Source of the DNA: an uncultured Sphingomonadaceae bacterium
Lineage (GTDB): Bacteria > Pseudomonadota > Alphaproteobacteria > Sphingomonadales > Sphingomonadaceae
Assembly (NCBI GenBank): GCA_947501325.1
Contig: CANMVC010000002.1
Coordinates: 806,001-870,000 of the forward strand
Direction of reading: 5' to 3'
Length of the DNA: 64,000 nucleotides
The translations under genes and the position numbers were made by a program. Numbering within the stretch: position 1 is the stretch's first letter; every line of letters begins with the position of its first letter. Positions 28,452 to 39,600 of this stretch are shown piece by piece. Under the pieces are notes generated by a model. The model was not told where the DNA came from and searched no databases. It worked only from the letters and a program-made list of their open reading frames with translations.

Positions 28452-30221
28452 ATGAAAATTTCGAGATATTTCCCGATCCTCGAATGGGGACGATCGTATA
28501 ATTCCACGACTCTGACCAACGACGGGGTTGCGGCCATAATTGTCACGATCATGTTGATCCCGCAAAGTCTGGCTTACGCCATGCTAGCGGGACTGCCCGC
28601 GCAGATTGGTCTTTACGCGTCGATTATGCCGCTAATCGCCTATGCAATATTTGGCACCAGCCGAACCCTGGCTGTAGGTCCGGTTGCGGTTGTATCGCTC
28701 ATGACGTTGACCGCCGCGAGTACCATCGCACCGCCCGGCAGTGCTCAATTTATTGCAGCCGCCCTTGTGCTGGCGCTGCTTTCGGGTTTGTTCCTGTTGC
28801 TAATGGGATTGTTCAAGCTTGGTTTTCTCGCCAATCTGCTGTCGCATCCGGTGGTATCGGGGTTTATCACCGCCAGTGGCATCATCATCGCAACCAGCCA
28901 GTTGAAGTCCATTCTCGGCATCCAGGCCAGCGGCGCTGCGATGCCAGAGTTGGTTAAAAGCCTGTTCTCGTCGATTGGCACGGTGAATATCCCGACGCTG
29001 GTCATCGGAGTGCTGGCCACCGCTTTTTTGTTCTGGGTCCGCAAAGGATTAAAGCCGCTTCTCATGCGGCTTGGCCTGAAAGCGCGCGCGGCAGATTTGA
29101 CGGCTAAAACGGGCCCAATCGCCGCTGTTGCGGTGTCGACAATTGCCACCATAGTTTTTGGACTGGAAGCAAAAGGCGTTCAGGTTGTTGGCGATATTCC
29201 GCAAAGCCTGCCGCCCTTTTCCGTGCCGTTGATCGATCTCGATCTGTGGCAAAAGCTTGCCGTACCGGCCTTGCTGCTCAGCATTATCGGATTTGTTGAA
29301 TCGGTATCTGTCGGCCAGACTTTGGCCGCAAAACGCCGCCAGCGTATCGACCCGGACCAGGAACTTGTCGGCCTGGGCGCAGCCAATATATCGGCTGCAT
29401 TTTCCGGCGGCTATCCTGTCACCGGCGGTTTTGCCCGATCGGTAGTCAATTTCGACGCCGGTGCAGAAACACCTGCCGCCGGTGCATTTACTGCTATCGG
29501 CATTGCTGTCGCGGCTCTGTTTCTCACGCCATTTCTTGCCTCGCTTCCGATCGCAACGCTCGCCGCGACCATAATTGTGGCCGTACTCAGTCTGGTTGAT
29601 CTGAAAACGCCGCGCACCATCTGGCTTTATTCCAAGACCGATTTTGCTGCGATGGCAGCAACCATTGGCATCACTCTGCTTGCCGGAGTTGAACCGGGCG
29701 TAATCGCCGGGGTTGCCCTTAGTCTTGCACTATTTTTGTGGCGCAGCTCGCGGCCCCACGCCGCAATTGTCGGGCGCGTACCGGAGACAGAGCATTTCCG
29801 TAATATTGACCGCCATAAGGTGTTCACTGATCCACGTATTTTGACGATCCGGATCGACGAAAGCCTGACATATCTTAACGCGCGCTGGCTGGAAGAATTC
29901 ATTTTGGAACAAGTTGCGGACCATAAAGATGTCCGCCACGTCATCCTGATGTGCTCGGCGGTAAACGCCATTGATGCATCTGCGCTGGAAAGCATCGAGG
30001 CGGTAAATCACCGGCTCGATGACGCCGATATCCGCCTGCATTTCTCCGAGGTGAAAGGACCGGTCATGGACCGCCTGAAAAGGTCCCATTTCCTCGATGA
30101 GCTATCCGGAAAAGTTTTCCTGTCGCAAAACACTGCCTACGACAAACTCATCGAAGCCTGCAATCATCAGGACGCGTCGGATGATGATCAAGATCTATGG
30201 AAAGCAAGAGGCCTTATATAA
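28452..30221 (+). CDS. SulP family inorganic anion transporter with STAS domain
   Basis: IPQSLAYAMLAGLPAQIGLYASIMPLIAYAIFGTSRTLAVGPVAVVSLM; C-terminal STAS. Confidence 0.9.
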   Translation: MKISRYFPILEWGRSYNSTTLTNDGVAAIIVTIMLIPQSLAYAMLAGLPAQIGLYASIMPLIAYAIFGTSRTLAVGPVAVVSLMTLTAASTIAPPGSAQFIAAALVLALLSGLFLLLMGLFKLGFLANLLSHPVVSGFITASGIIIATSQLKSILGIQASGAAMPELVKSLFSSIGTVNIPTLVIGVLATAFLFWVRKGLKPLLMRLGLKARAADLTAKTGPIAAVAVSTIATIVFGLEAKGVQVVGDIPQSLPPFSVPLIDLDLWQKLAVPALLLSIIGFVESVSVGQTLAAKRRQRIDPDQELVGLGAANISAAFSGGYPVTGGFARSVVNFDAGAETPAAGAFTAIGIAVAALFLTPFLASLPIATLAATIIVAVLSLVDLKTPRTIWLYSKTDFAAMAATIGITLLAGVEPGVIAGVALSLALFLWRSSRPHAAIVGRVPETEHFRNIDRHKVFTDPRILTIRIDESLTYLNARWLEEFILEQVADHKDVRHVILMCSAVNAIDASALESIEAVNHRLDDADIRLHFSEVKGPVMDRLKRSHFLDELSGKVFLSQNTAYDKLIEACNHQDASDDDQDLWKARGLI

Positions 30222-30306
30222 TACAAATGCTTCTGTAATTTATCTCAAGAGGCCATGGCCGCCAACTGATTGTCAATGCCTTATAAAGCAGTAACAGTGC
30301 CGGAAT

Positions 30307-30939
30307 TTATAGCTTGCCCTTGTCGGAACTGATACCAACAGCCAAAATATCATTCGCGATTTCGGCAATTTCAGTTGAGGATTTCTCCTCACTCCAGATA
30401 CCATATCTGAGGCCTAGAAAAACATTCATCCCCATGATTGCCCAGGCATGGGCCTCCTCAAGATCGTTGCGGAGGTCCCCTGCTTTTTCGCCTTCTTTCA
30501 AACGTTCGAATATGCGCGCCGCAGTGGCTTCATAATGTGCGCGATAGCTATCGGGATCAACAAATTCTGCTTCGTCGATTATCCGGTAAATTTCCTTATG
30601 TTCGCGGGCAAAGTTCATGAACGATTCCAGTGCCTGCTTTTCCCGCTCCAGCGCATCCTGCCATTCAGTCATCGCACTGGCGGCATCGCTTTTGACGCGC
30701 GCACTCATATCCTTCACCAACGCGCTGAACAGTTCGTCCTTCGAATCAAAATAGGTGTAGAAACTCCCCAAAGCCGTCCCGGCCCTCTGGGTAATTCCGG
30801 TGATCGAAGCTTCGTGAAAGCCCTTCTCGCCAAATTCCAGCGCCGCGGCATCCAGTAACTTCCGCTTTGTTTTCAAACCGCGAGCGGTGCGTGGTTGCTT
30901 GTCCTTGGACTCGACATGATCGGAATATTCTGTGGCCAT
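30307..30939 (-). CDS. TetR/AcrR family regulator
   Basis: RKLLDAAALEFGEKGFHEASITGITQRAGTALGSFYTYFDSKDELF HTH. Confidence 0.9.
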   Translation of the reverse strand: MATEYSDHVESKDKQPRTARGLKTKRKLLDAAALEFGEKGFHEASITGITQRAGTALGSFYTYFDSKDELFSALVKDMSARVKSDAASAMTEWQDALEREKQALESFMNFAREHKEIYRIIDEAEFVDPDSYRAHYEATAARIFERLKEGEKAGDLRNDLEEAHAWAIMGMNVFLGLRYGIWSEEKSSTEIAEIANDILAVGISSDKGKL

Positions 30940-31065
30940 GATGTCACGGCTAACGGCATTTTGCCGGATTGGCAAATTTCCAAGTTGAAATATGGTTCAT
31001 GTTTCAGTAAAGCCATTTCAATGATCTGGAATCGCCAGACTTAAAATAACAGGAGAAGGGTTCTC

Positions 31066-33384
31066 ATGAGATTTCAACACAGCGTTAGATATGCAGCTTT
31101 GGTTTCGGGCTTGGCGACGGCACTACTGGTTCCGACAGCGGCCCATGCGCAGGCCGGCGAAGCAGCGACCCAGGACACAGATGACGGCACAATTGTTGTC
31201 ACTGCGCGCCGCCGCGAAGAGCGTCTGGTTGATGTGCCCCTTTCCATTACTGCGATCAGCGGCGACGATCTTGCTGCCTCGGGTGTGCAGGACATCACCG
31301 AAATCGGTCAGGAAGTTCCCAACCTGACACTGGAAGTGTCACGCGGCACCAATACCACCCTGACCGCCTTTATCCGCGGCGTGGGTCAGCAGGACCCGGT
31401 TGCCGGATTTGAAGCTGGCGTGGGTCTCTATGTTGATGATGTCTATTTGAACCGGCCACAAGCCGCGGTGCTGGACATTTACGATGTCGAGCGCATCGAA
31501 ATACTGCGCGGGCCGCAGGGCACCTTATATGGCCGCAACACCATTGGCGGTGCGATCAAATATGTCTCACGGCGCCTGCCCGAGGATATATCGGTCACGG
31601 TCAAGGGAACCTATGGCTCCTATGATCAGGCGGACCTGATCGTCACCGCTTCCACCCCGATTACCGACAGTCTGCGCATCGGTGCCAGCGGCGCGCGGCT
31701 GAGCCGCAGCGGCTTTGGCGATAATCTGGTGCAGCCGGGTGTTGAAAATTACAACAAGGACGTCTGGGCGGCGCGTGGCAGCATTGAATATGATGATAAC
31801 GGATTTTTCGTGCGCCTGTCCGGCGACTATATCCGCGACGAAAGCGACCCGCGTCAGGGCCATCGATTGATCACCAGCCTGCTAACCGAAGCGCCGGTTC
31901 TGGATGATGTCTTTGATACGCGGGCCGGTTTGACCGTTCCCGAACAGCTGGTCGAGGCCTATGGCGGATCACTGCTCATCGAAGCACCGGTATCGGACAA
32001 TATTACCCTCAAAAGCATCACCGCCTATCGCGAAGACAAGTCGTCGTCCAATATCGACTTTGACAGCTTGCCATCCGAAGATCTCGACGTTCCGGTTATC
32101 TACGAGAATGACCAGTTCAGTCAGGAATTCCAGATCCTCTATGAAAGCGACAATCTGAACGGTGTGCTGGGTGCTTATTATTTGGATGCCAATGCCTTCA
32201 ACGTGTTCGATGTGTTGCTGTCTACAAGTTTTCTCGGGTTCAATGCCCAAACGCTAGGCGATGTCGACACCAAAACATGGTCACTCTTCGGTGATTTTAC
32301 CTACGATATTTCTGACCAGCTGAGCCTTTCGGTTGGCGGTCGCTATACCAATGATGAACGCAGCGCACGGATTTTGCGGACAAACTTCCTTGGCGGATTT
32401 TCCGACGAGTTTGGCGGCACGGGTGTTCCGATTGCAGTAACATCAGACTTTGACGGTAGCGATACATTCAAGGAATTTACCCCCCGCACGTCGATCAGCT
32501 GGAAACCGGATGAAAACCACAATATCTATTTCACCTATTCGCGGGGATTCAAAGGTGGCGGGTTCGATCCACGCGGCCAGACCAGCCAGACGCCTGATTT
32601 TGATCAGGACGGAACTGTTTCTGCCGACGAAATATTCGACTTTCTCAAGTTTGATCCGGAAACCGTCGACAGTTATGAACTGGGCTGGAAAGCATCCTTG
32701 CTCGACAACCGCCTGAACGTCAGTGTCGCTGTGTTCAAGGGCGATTATTCCGATGTTCAGATACCAGGTTCCGTCGGCGTTGATACTGATGGAGATGGAA
32801 CCAACGACAACTTTGCTGGCATCACCTCCAACGCTGCCAGCGCTGATGTCAACGGGTTTGAATTTGAAGGTCGCGCATTGGTAGGCAAGGATTTTGCCGG
32901 AGCCGGCAGCCGCTTTAACGTCAGTTGGTCGCTCGGCTATCTCGATGCCAAATTTAACACATTCATCGACAATCTCGGCAATGATGTCGCCGACGAACGG
33001 GTGTTCCAGAACACCCCTGAATGGACGGGCAGCATGTCATTCAATCTGGGCGTGCCGGTGGCGAGCGGAATGCTCGATCTGATCAGCTCGGTATCGTTCC
33101 GCAGCGACGCCAGCCAGTTTGAAACGCAAAATCCATTCCTTGATCAGGATGGCTTTGCATTGGTCGATGCCAGTCTCGTCTATACAGATGACAGTGACTT
33201 TTTCTCCATCGGTGTCCACGGCAAGAACCTGTTCGACAAACGCTACAAGGTGGCTGGGTATAATTTTGTGACCGGTGGCCAAAACGGTGTGCCCTTTGAA
33301 TCGACCCTGGGACAGGAAGGCACATTAACCGCGTTTTTCGGTGACCCCCGGCGCGTTTTCGTCACTGGCGAAATCAAGTTTTAG
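31066..33384 (+). CDS. TonB-dependent receptor
   Basis: Signal peptide; VVTARRREERLVDVPLSITAISGDDL plug; C-terminal FGDPRRVFVTGEIKF. Confidence 0.93.
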   Translation: MRFQHSVRYAALVSGLATALLVPTAAHAQAGEAATQDTDDGTIVVTARRREERLVDVPLSITAISGDDLAASGVQDITEIGQEVPNLTLEVSRGTNTTLTAFIRGVGQQDPVAGFEAGVGLYVDDVYLNRPQAAVLDIYDVERIEILRGPQGTLYGRNTIGGAIKYVSRRLPEDISVTVKGTYGSYDQADLIVTASTPITDSLRIGASGARLSRSGFGDNLVQPGVENYNKDVWAARGSIEYDDNGFFVRLSGDYIRDESDPRQGHRLITSLLTEAPVLDDVFDTRAGLTVPEQLVEAYGGSLLIEAPVSDNITLKSITAYREDKSSSNIDFDSLPSEDLDVPVIYENDQFSQEFQILYESDNLNGVLGAYYLDANAFNVFDVLLSTSFLGFNAQTLGDVDTKTWSLFGDFTYDISDQLSLSVGGRYTNDERSARILRTNFLGGFSDEFGGTGVPIAVTSDFDGSDTFKEFTPRTSISWKPDENHNIYFTYSRGFKGGGFDPRGQTSQTPDFDQDGTVSADEIFDFLKFDPETVDSYELGWKASLLDNRLNVSVAVFKGDYSDVQIPGSVGVDTDGDGTNDNFAGITSNAASADVNGFEFEGRALVGKDFAGAGSRFNVSWSLGYLDAKFNTFIDNLGNDVADERVFQNTPEWTGSMSFNLGVPVASGMLDLISSVSFRSDASQFETQNPFLDQDGFALVDASLVYTDDSDFFSIGVHGKNLFDKRYKVAGYNFVTGGQNGVPFESTLGQEGTLTAFFGDPRRVFVTGEIKF

Positions 33385-33398
33385 GCCGGTTGGGCGTG

Positions 33399-34301
33399 AT
33401 GAACAACTCCCCGCAGGCGGGTAGCGAATATGGCGATCCGCCTGTGTACAAGGACCATTTCTACCGTAGCGGCGATGACCGGTTGACGCTTTATGCACGC
33501 ATCTACGAGAGCGACGGACCGCCACTGTTGCTGATGCATGGACTGACACGCAACAGCGCGGATTTCGAAGGACTTGCCGCGCATCTGGCCGGGACCTACC
33601 GCCTGATCATACCCGACCAGCGCGGACGCGGGCGGTCCGGCTATGACCCGGATCCGGCCAACTATATCCCGGCGACCTATGTGGTCGACATGATGGCGTT
33701 GATTGACGGTCTGAACGTTGATCACGTCGGTCTGATCGGGACATCCATGGGCGGCCTGATGGCAATGATGATGGCCGCGATGGAACCGGAACGCTTCAAC
33801 AGCCTCATCTTGAATGATATCGGGCCAGTGGTAGAGCAAGATGGACTGGACCGCATACAAAGTTATGTAGGCGCGCTTGCACATTTTGAAAGCTGGCAGC
33901 AAGCCGCAGATCACTGCCGCAAAGTGCATGGTGAGGCACTAGTTGACTATAGCGAGCAGGATTGGATGGATTTCGCAAAACGCACCTGCGAGCAACTACC
34001 GGGTGGCCGGATAAGATTCGCTTATGATCCAACGATTTCCGAAGGCCTTTCCGATAGCCAGCAGACTGCCGTCCCGCCGGATCTCTGGCCGATGTGGGAT
34101 CGGCTAAGCTCCATCCCCACTCTAATCCTCCACGGCGCACTTTCAGACATTATTTCGCCTGCGACGATAGCGGAAATGCTATGCCGCCATTCCGGGCCTA
34201 TTAGCGCCACCGAGATCGCTGACCGCGGACATGCACCGATGCTGGACGAGCCAGACGCCTTGTCTGCGATTGCCACGTTCTTGCAGACGGTCAATCCATA
34301 A
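33399..34301 (+). CDS. Alpha/beta hydrolase
   Basis: LLMHGLTRNSADFEGLA; LIGTSMGGLMAMMMA nucleophile elbow; DRGHAPMLDEPDAL. Confidence 0.9.
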   Translation: MNNSPQAGSEYGDPPVYKDHFYRSGDDRLTLYARIYESDGPPLLLMHGLTRNSADFEGLAAHLAGTYRLIIPDQRGRGRSGYDPDPANYIPATYVVDMMALIDGLNVDHVGLIGTSMGGLMAMMMAAMEPERFNSLILNDIGPVVEQDGLDRIQSYVGALAHFESWQQAADHCRKVHGEALVDYSEQDWMDFAKRTCEQLPGGRIRFAYDPTISEGLSDSQQTAVPPDLWPMWDRLSSIPTLILHGALSDIISPATIAEMLCRHSGPISATEIADRGHAPMLDEPDALSAIATFLQTVNP

Positions 34302-35576
34302 ATGACCACAAAAACAACCCTTCCAACGCGCACGACGTCGCCCAATGTTGCGCTCGGCATGTTGCTATTGGTCTATATTTTCAATTTTGTTGACCGCCAG
34401 ATTTTGGCAATACTCGCGGGGCCCATTCAGGCGGACCTCGGGCTTAGCGATACTGAGATGGGATTGCTCGGTGGCATAGCCTTTGCCCTGCTCTATTCGA
34501 CATTGGCCGTGCCACTGGGATGGATTGCCGACAAGACTAACCGCAGCTGGGTTATCACTCTTTCTCTGGGTGTTTGGAGCTTGTTTACCGCTCTATGTGG
34601 CTTTGCCCAGGGCTTTTGGTCGATCTTCCTCGCGCGCCTGGGTGTGGGTGTTGGCGAGGCAGGCGGCGTTGCGCCCTCTTATGCGTTGATAGCCGACTAT
34701 TTTCCCAGCGAAAAACGGGCGCGCGCCCTGTCCATATATTCGCTAGGCATTCCCATCGGATCGGCAACCGGCGTGATCGCTGGCGGTTATATAGCCGCGA
34801 CGGTGGATTGGCGCCTTGCCTTCGTGGTTGTAGGCCTTTCCGGCATATTAATCGCACCGTTGTTCAAATATCTCGTCCGTGACCCCGCTAAAAAGCCGGT
34901 TATCGAGGGTGAACAAATGCTACAACCCAGCTTCGTCGATACTCTTCAGCTATTGGCCAAAAAACGCGCATTCTGGTTTCTCGCATTCGGCGCAGCCTCC
35001 AGTTCGATGTTGGGCTATGGGATTGCTTTCTGGCTGCCCAGCTTATTGCAACGCAGCTTCGGTTTGGATCTAATCGAAACCTCGTTGTTTTTCGGATCAA
35101 TCTTGCTGATCGGTGGCGTGGCGGGAGTGATTGGCGGCGGTATCCTCGGTGATTGGCTGGGTAGCAAGAACAAAGGCGCCTACGGTCTCGTCCCAGCGGC
35201 GGCCTTCGTGCTGGCAGTACCATTATTCGCAGCCGGTATTATGAGCAATTCGGTCGCTCTTGCTTTCATTCTTTTCCTTGTTCCTCAAGGATTGGCTTAT
35301 ATCTGGCTGGGACCGGTTTTGTCCGCCGTACAACATCTCGTAGCCGCCGAAACACGGGCTACTGCCTCTGCCCTGTTCTTACTGATCAACAATTTGATTG
35401 GTATTGGTGGTGGTATATTTTTCCTCGGCGCTTTGTCTGACAGTCTTGCGCCGATTTATGGCGATGACGCCCTGCGCTATTCCATGTTGCTCTCGTTGAT
35501 ATTCTATATTGTTGCAGCTGGCTTTATGGCCCTCGCCGCACGCCCATTGCAAAGGGAATGGGTGGAAGAAAGCTGA
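34302..35576 (+). CDS. MFS transporter (spinster-like)
   Basis: YIFNFVDRQILAILAGPIQADLGLSDTEMGLLGGIAFALLYSTLAVPLGWIAD. Confidence 0.9.
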   Translation: MTTKTTLPTRTTSPNVALGMLLLVYIFNFVDRQILAILAGPIQADLGLSDTEMGLLGGIAFALLYSTLAVPLGWIADKTNRSWVITLSLGVWSLFTALCGFAQGFWSIFLARLGVGVGEAGGVAPSYALIADYFPSEKRARALSIYSLGIPIGSATGVIAGGYIAATVDWRLAFVVVGLSGILIAPLFKYLVRDPAKKPVIEGEQMLQPSFVDTLQLLAKKRAFWFLAFGAASSSMLGYGIAFWLPSLLQRSFGLDLIETSLFFGSILLIGGVAGVIGGGILGDWLGSKNKGAYGLVPAAAFVLAVPLFAAGIMSNSVALAFILFLVPQGLAYIWLGPVLSAVQHLVAAETRATASALFLLINNLIGIGGGIFFLGALSDSLAPIYGDDALRYSMLLSLIFYIVAAGFMALAARPLQREWVEES

Positions 35577-35724
35577 GCGAACCCTGTTTCGTTTTAAAAA
35601 TCAGTAAAGGTGTCGAGAATTTATAGCTCACTAAAGGGCTCGGATTTGATCAAGCTGTGGATCAAGTTGACTGGAAGCGATATGATTTCCAAACCCAAAG
35701 GTAAAAATTGGAAAGGGCGATTTG

Positions 35725-36645
35725 TTATCTCTGCTGCTTTCCTAGCTGATACAGTCTGGCCACATCCTCGGCGCGGCATAATTGTGTTCCCATGGTCATT
35801 ACCGCTGCGGACCCGGCGGCAACGCCAAAATGGAAAGCCTCTTCAATTTCAACGCCTGTCGCGACGGCAAAAGTCATGGCGCCTACAAAACTGTCTCCGG
35901 CGCCGACCGCTGATCCGATAGGAATATCGGGTGCCGGGGCATGCGTTATCCCGGTTTTCCGGGCGAGAATGGCCCCTTGCGCGCCCAAGGACACGACAAT
36001 ATTCTGAACTTTACAGCCTTCTATGATCTCCATTGCCGCTTGCGCAGCCTGACTCTGATCGAGAGGCTTTCCCACCAGTTGCTCCATTTCTTCAAGACTG
36101 GGTTTGACGAGAAAGACATCAGCTTGTTCTAATGTTGTGCGCAGTGCCTTGCCCGAGGTGTCGAGAATGAGTTTCGCTTTCTTGGCAGCTGCTATTTGGG
36201 CATAGCTGTCTTCCGGCGCATTTTTCGGCAGGCTGCCAGTTGCGACGATAAAGTCAAAATCCAGACTGTCTATTTGATCCATAACTCGCTCCCATTCCTC
36301 TTCAGCCAATGCCGGGCCTTCGGGAATGAAACGGTACTCCAGCGCGGACTGCATTTCGTGAACGGTATAGGATATGCGTGTCGCGCCCGCCGCAATAATC
36401 CGATGTTGTTTGATCGGCAATTGATCGAGACTGTCTTTTAAAAGGGCACCCGTCGCTCCGCCCGCCAGATAGAGAAGGTCCGGTTCTCCGCCCAGTTCCG
36501 CAATCACCCGGGCAACATTGACGCCGCAGCCACCGGGATGATGCACTTGATTATGCGTTCTGATCTTTATTGTCGGTTTGACTTCATTCGCCTCGCTAGA
36601 GACATCCACGGCAGGATTCAGCGAAATGGCCAAAATGGTTTTCAT
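35725..36645 (-). CDS. PfkB family hexose-phosphate kinase (1-/6-phosphofructokinase-like)
   Basis: ISLNPAVDVSSEANEVKPTIKIRTHNQVHHPGGCGVNVARVIAELGG; GSAVGAGDSFVGAMTF. Confidence 0.87.
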   Translation of the reverse strand: MKTILAISLNPAVDVSSEANEVKPTIKIRTHNQVHHPGGCGVNVARVIAELGGEPDLLYLAGGATGALLKDSLDQLPIKQHRIIAAGATRISYTVHEMQSALEYRFIPEGPALAEEEWERVMDQIDSLDFDFIVATGSLPKNAPEDSYAQIAAAKKAKLILDTSGKALRTTLEQADVFLVKPSLEEMEQLVGKPLDQSQAAQAAMEIIEGCKVQNIVVSLGAQGAILARKTGITHAPAPDIPIGSAVGAGDSFVGAMTFAVATGVEIEEAFHFGVAAGSAAVMTMGTQLCRAEDVARLYQLGKQQR

Positions 36646-39600
36646 GCTATGCGAACCTCGACCTGTCGTTCGGAACCATCTTCTGGAAAGGCCACAATCG
36701 CTCCGAGTTGCGCGACGCCATCGACCAATAGCTGATGGGCATCAGCCCTGTCTCGGGTTCGTTTCACCACCAGTGAAATTGACCCTTCCGGTTGGCGAAT
36801 AACCGCCGAGTAACCGTCCCAATCCTCTGGCAGACAGGGGCTGATGTGGAGTCCGCCGTCTTTTTGCTTGAGACCCAGTATCTCCTCTACGCCCAGCCGC
36901 CATGTCCATGCCGCAGCCCCGGTGTACCAGCTCCAGCCGCCGCGACCGCCATGTTGGTCACCCCCGGCAATATCAGCCGCCACTGCATAAGGCTCTGTTC
37001 GATAACGCTCCGCCTGCTCGCGATCCTGTACCCGCCGGACCGGGTTCAGCATGTTGAAGATGTTCATGGCTTTGTCGGCATCACCAGATCGCGCAAAGGC
37101 AATGCCGAGCCAGGTCGCGGCGTGGGAATATTGACCGCCATTTTCCCTGATACCGGGCGGATAGGCCTTTATATAACCGGGATCGCGGGGCGTTTTGTGA
37201 AAGGGTGGCCATAACAGCCGGGCGATATGACATTTTTCATCGACCAGTTCCCGATAAGCTGCATCCAGCGCGACTTTTGTCCGCCCGGCATCGGCACCGG
37301 CGAATACCGCCCAGGATTGCGAAATACTGTCAATGCGACATTCCTGATTTTCGGAAGATCCCCACGGGTGCCCATCATCATCATAGGCGCGGCGGTACCA
37401 GCTGCCGTCCCAGCCTGCTTCCTCTGCATGGCCAAGCAGGTCCTCGGCGCGCTGGCGCCAGGCATCTGCCATGCGCGGCTGCCCAATCTGCTGGTTCAGC
37501 GCGGAAAAAGCATTGGCAATGGTGATCACAAACCAGGCCAGCCAGACGCTTTCTCCTCGTCCCTCTTCACCGATGCGATCCATGCCATCATTCCAGTCAC
37601 CCGCGCCGATCAGGGGCAGGTTATGGCGACCATGGCTGAACCCGCGTTCCAGCGCTCTTTCACAATGGTCGAGCAGCGTGTGGCCAGCAGCAGTTTTTTC
37701 AAAGCTCGAATAGCGGTCATCCTCTTCGGCCGATAGCGGCGGAGCATGTAGATAGGGAATCTCCTCGGCCAATATACTCTCGTCACCGGTAGCCTCGACA
37801 TATTGGCAGACAGCAAAGGGCAACCACAGCAGATCGTCGGAGAAACGGGTCCGAACGCCGCGATCAGAAGGGGGATGCCACCAATGCAGAACATCGCCTT
37901 CCTCAAATTGGTGGGCCGCGCAGTCCAGAATATGACTCCGCGCGCGGGCTGGATCATTGTGCAAAAAGGCCATCACATCCTGGAGCTGGTCACGATAGCC
38001 GATTGCCCCGCTCGCCTGATAAAAGCCGGCCCGTGCCAATATTCGCGAGGCCATGGATTGATAGAGCAGCCAGCGGTTGATCATGACGTTAAATGCCGGA
38101 TCAGGGCATTGTACTTCCACCGCACCGAGCAGGCTATCCCAATGGCCAGTCAACTGGTTAAAGGCTTTTTCTATCCGGTCCGCCTCTTTCCATTTGGAAA
38201 CAAGGGATTGGGCTTGATCATTTCCATCGCCTTGCCCCAGCAGGAAAACTATTTCCTGACTGTCCCCAGGATCCAGTTCACAATGAACCTGATAGGCGCC
38301 GCAAGGGTCTGTTCCGGCCGGTGCGAGCCCCTCAAGGCCCCAGCGTCCCAAACCGGCGGGGTTTTCCAGATTTCCTTCCCGGCCCAAAAATTCCTGGCGA
38401 TCCGTGGTCAAGCCATGGGGTGGATGATTGGCCGTCAGAAAGGCCACCCGATCAGCAAAATCGGGATTCCAGCTGTTGCGTGCCATGATCGCATGGTGGT
38501 CGGGATCATAGGAACAGCAGATGCTGGAGCGCGATACGCTGCGCAGTGCGCCCATCAGCCAGTCTGCATAATAGGTTGCAGTGAGGCGGCGGTGACGGGC
38601 TGTGTGATTGGTGACGCGCAGGCGGATGATTTTCACCGGATCATCGACAGGCACGAAAACACGTAATTCCTGTTCCAGACCAAAGGATATTTTGCGCCAT
38701 TCACTATAGCCCGCGCCATGCCGGATCTGGCAGCTGGCTTCGCCGCCATTGGGACCCGGCGTCGGTGTCCAGACCTCTGCCGTTTCTTCATCACGCAGAT
38801 AAAGAATCTCGCTGGGATCATCCATGACCGTATCATTGGTCCATGTGGTCAGGCGGTTCTCGCCGCTGTTAACCGCCCAGGTAAACCCGCCACCGGCCTC
38901 TGTCACAACGCAGCCAAATCCGTCATTGGCCAATATATTCACCCATGGGGCGGGCGTTGTCTGGCCGGGTTCGAGATGAAGGACATATTCTCGTCCATCC
39001 GGGGTGAATCCGCCCAAGCCGTTGTCGAACTGCAAATTGTCGGGGCGGGTCAGTTCTGGAATATCGGTTTCTGCTACCGGCGTGCTGGCTGGCTCAAAAT
39101 GCGGCAGGGTCGGCGGCGGTTGAAAGGCAGTCGTGACCTGATATTCCAAACTGTTCTGGCCATCCTCAATGACCACGCGCGATGCCGCTTCAACCAATCG
39201 CACCTGTTCAGGGCCGATCTGGTCAGCAAAAAGCAGATGAATACCACCATTGCGGCCCAGCAGCCATTGACCGTTTACTTCATGGAGCAATGCCATCAGG
39301 TCATCACGCACCGGTTCGATATATCCTGATGCGGCGGATTGCAGGATGACCAGATCGACTTCCAGCCCGTGTCTTCGCCATAATTGATGGGCGCGGATCA
39401 GGTCTTGCAACATGGAATCGGGCAGACTTCCGGTTTTGAGCATCACGATGGGATAATCGCCGGAGATGGCCATGCCCCAAAGATTGGGTTGTCCGAGGCG
39501 GTTTTCGCTAAGCCTCTCAGGATCGGCGCGGCGCCTCGTATGCGGGTAGAGGAGCAGGGACCCGAGCGCGTGCATGACGGGCAACTGGTTCGCGCTCAAA

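Noticed and set aside
35648-35669. Direct repeat GATCAAGCTG/GATCAAGTTG with 12-nt period containing TTGATCAA
   Set aside because: Only two imperfect units between convergent genes; no array or known function.
37803-38666. Plus-strand 287-aa ORF, and other long ORFs at 39825-40295, 40689-41555, 44991-45893
   Set aside because: All antisense to the 2830-aa NdvB-like gene or usp; codon pattern follows the real gene on the opposite strand.
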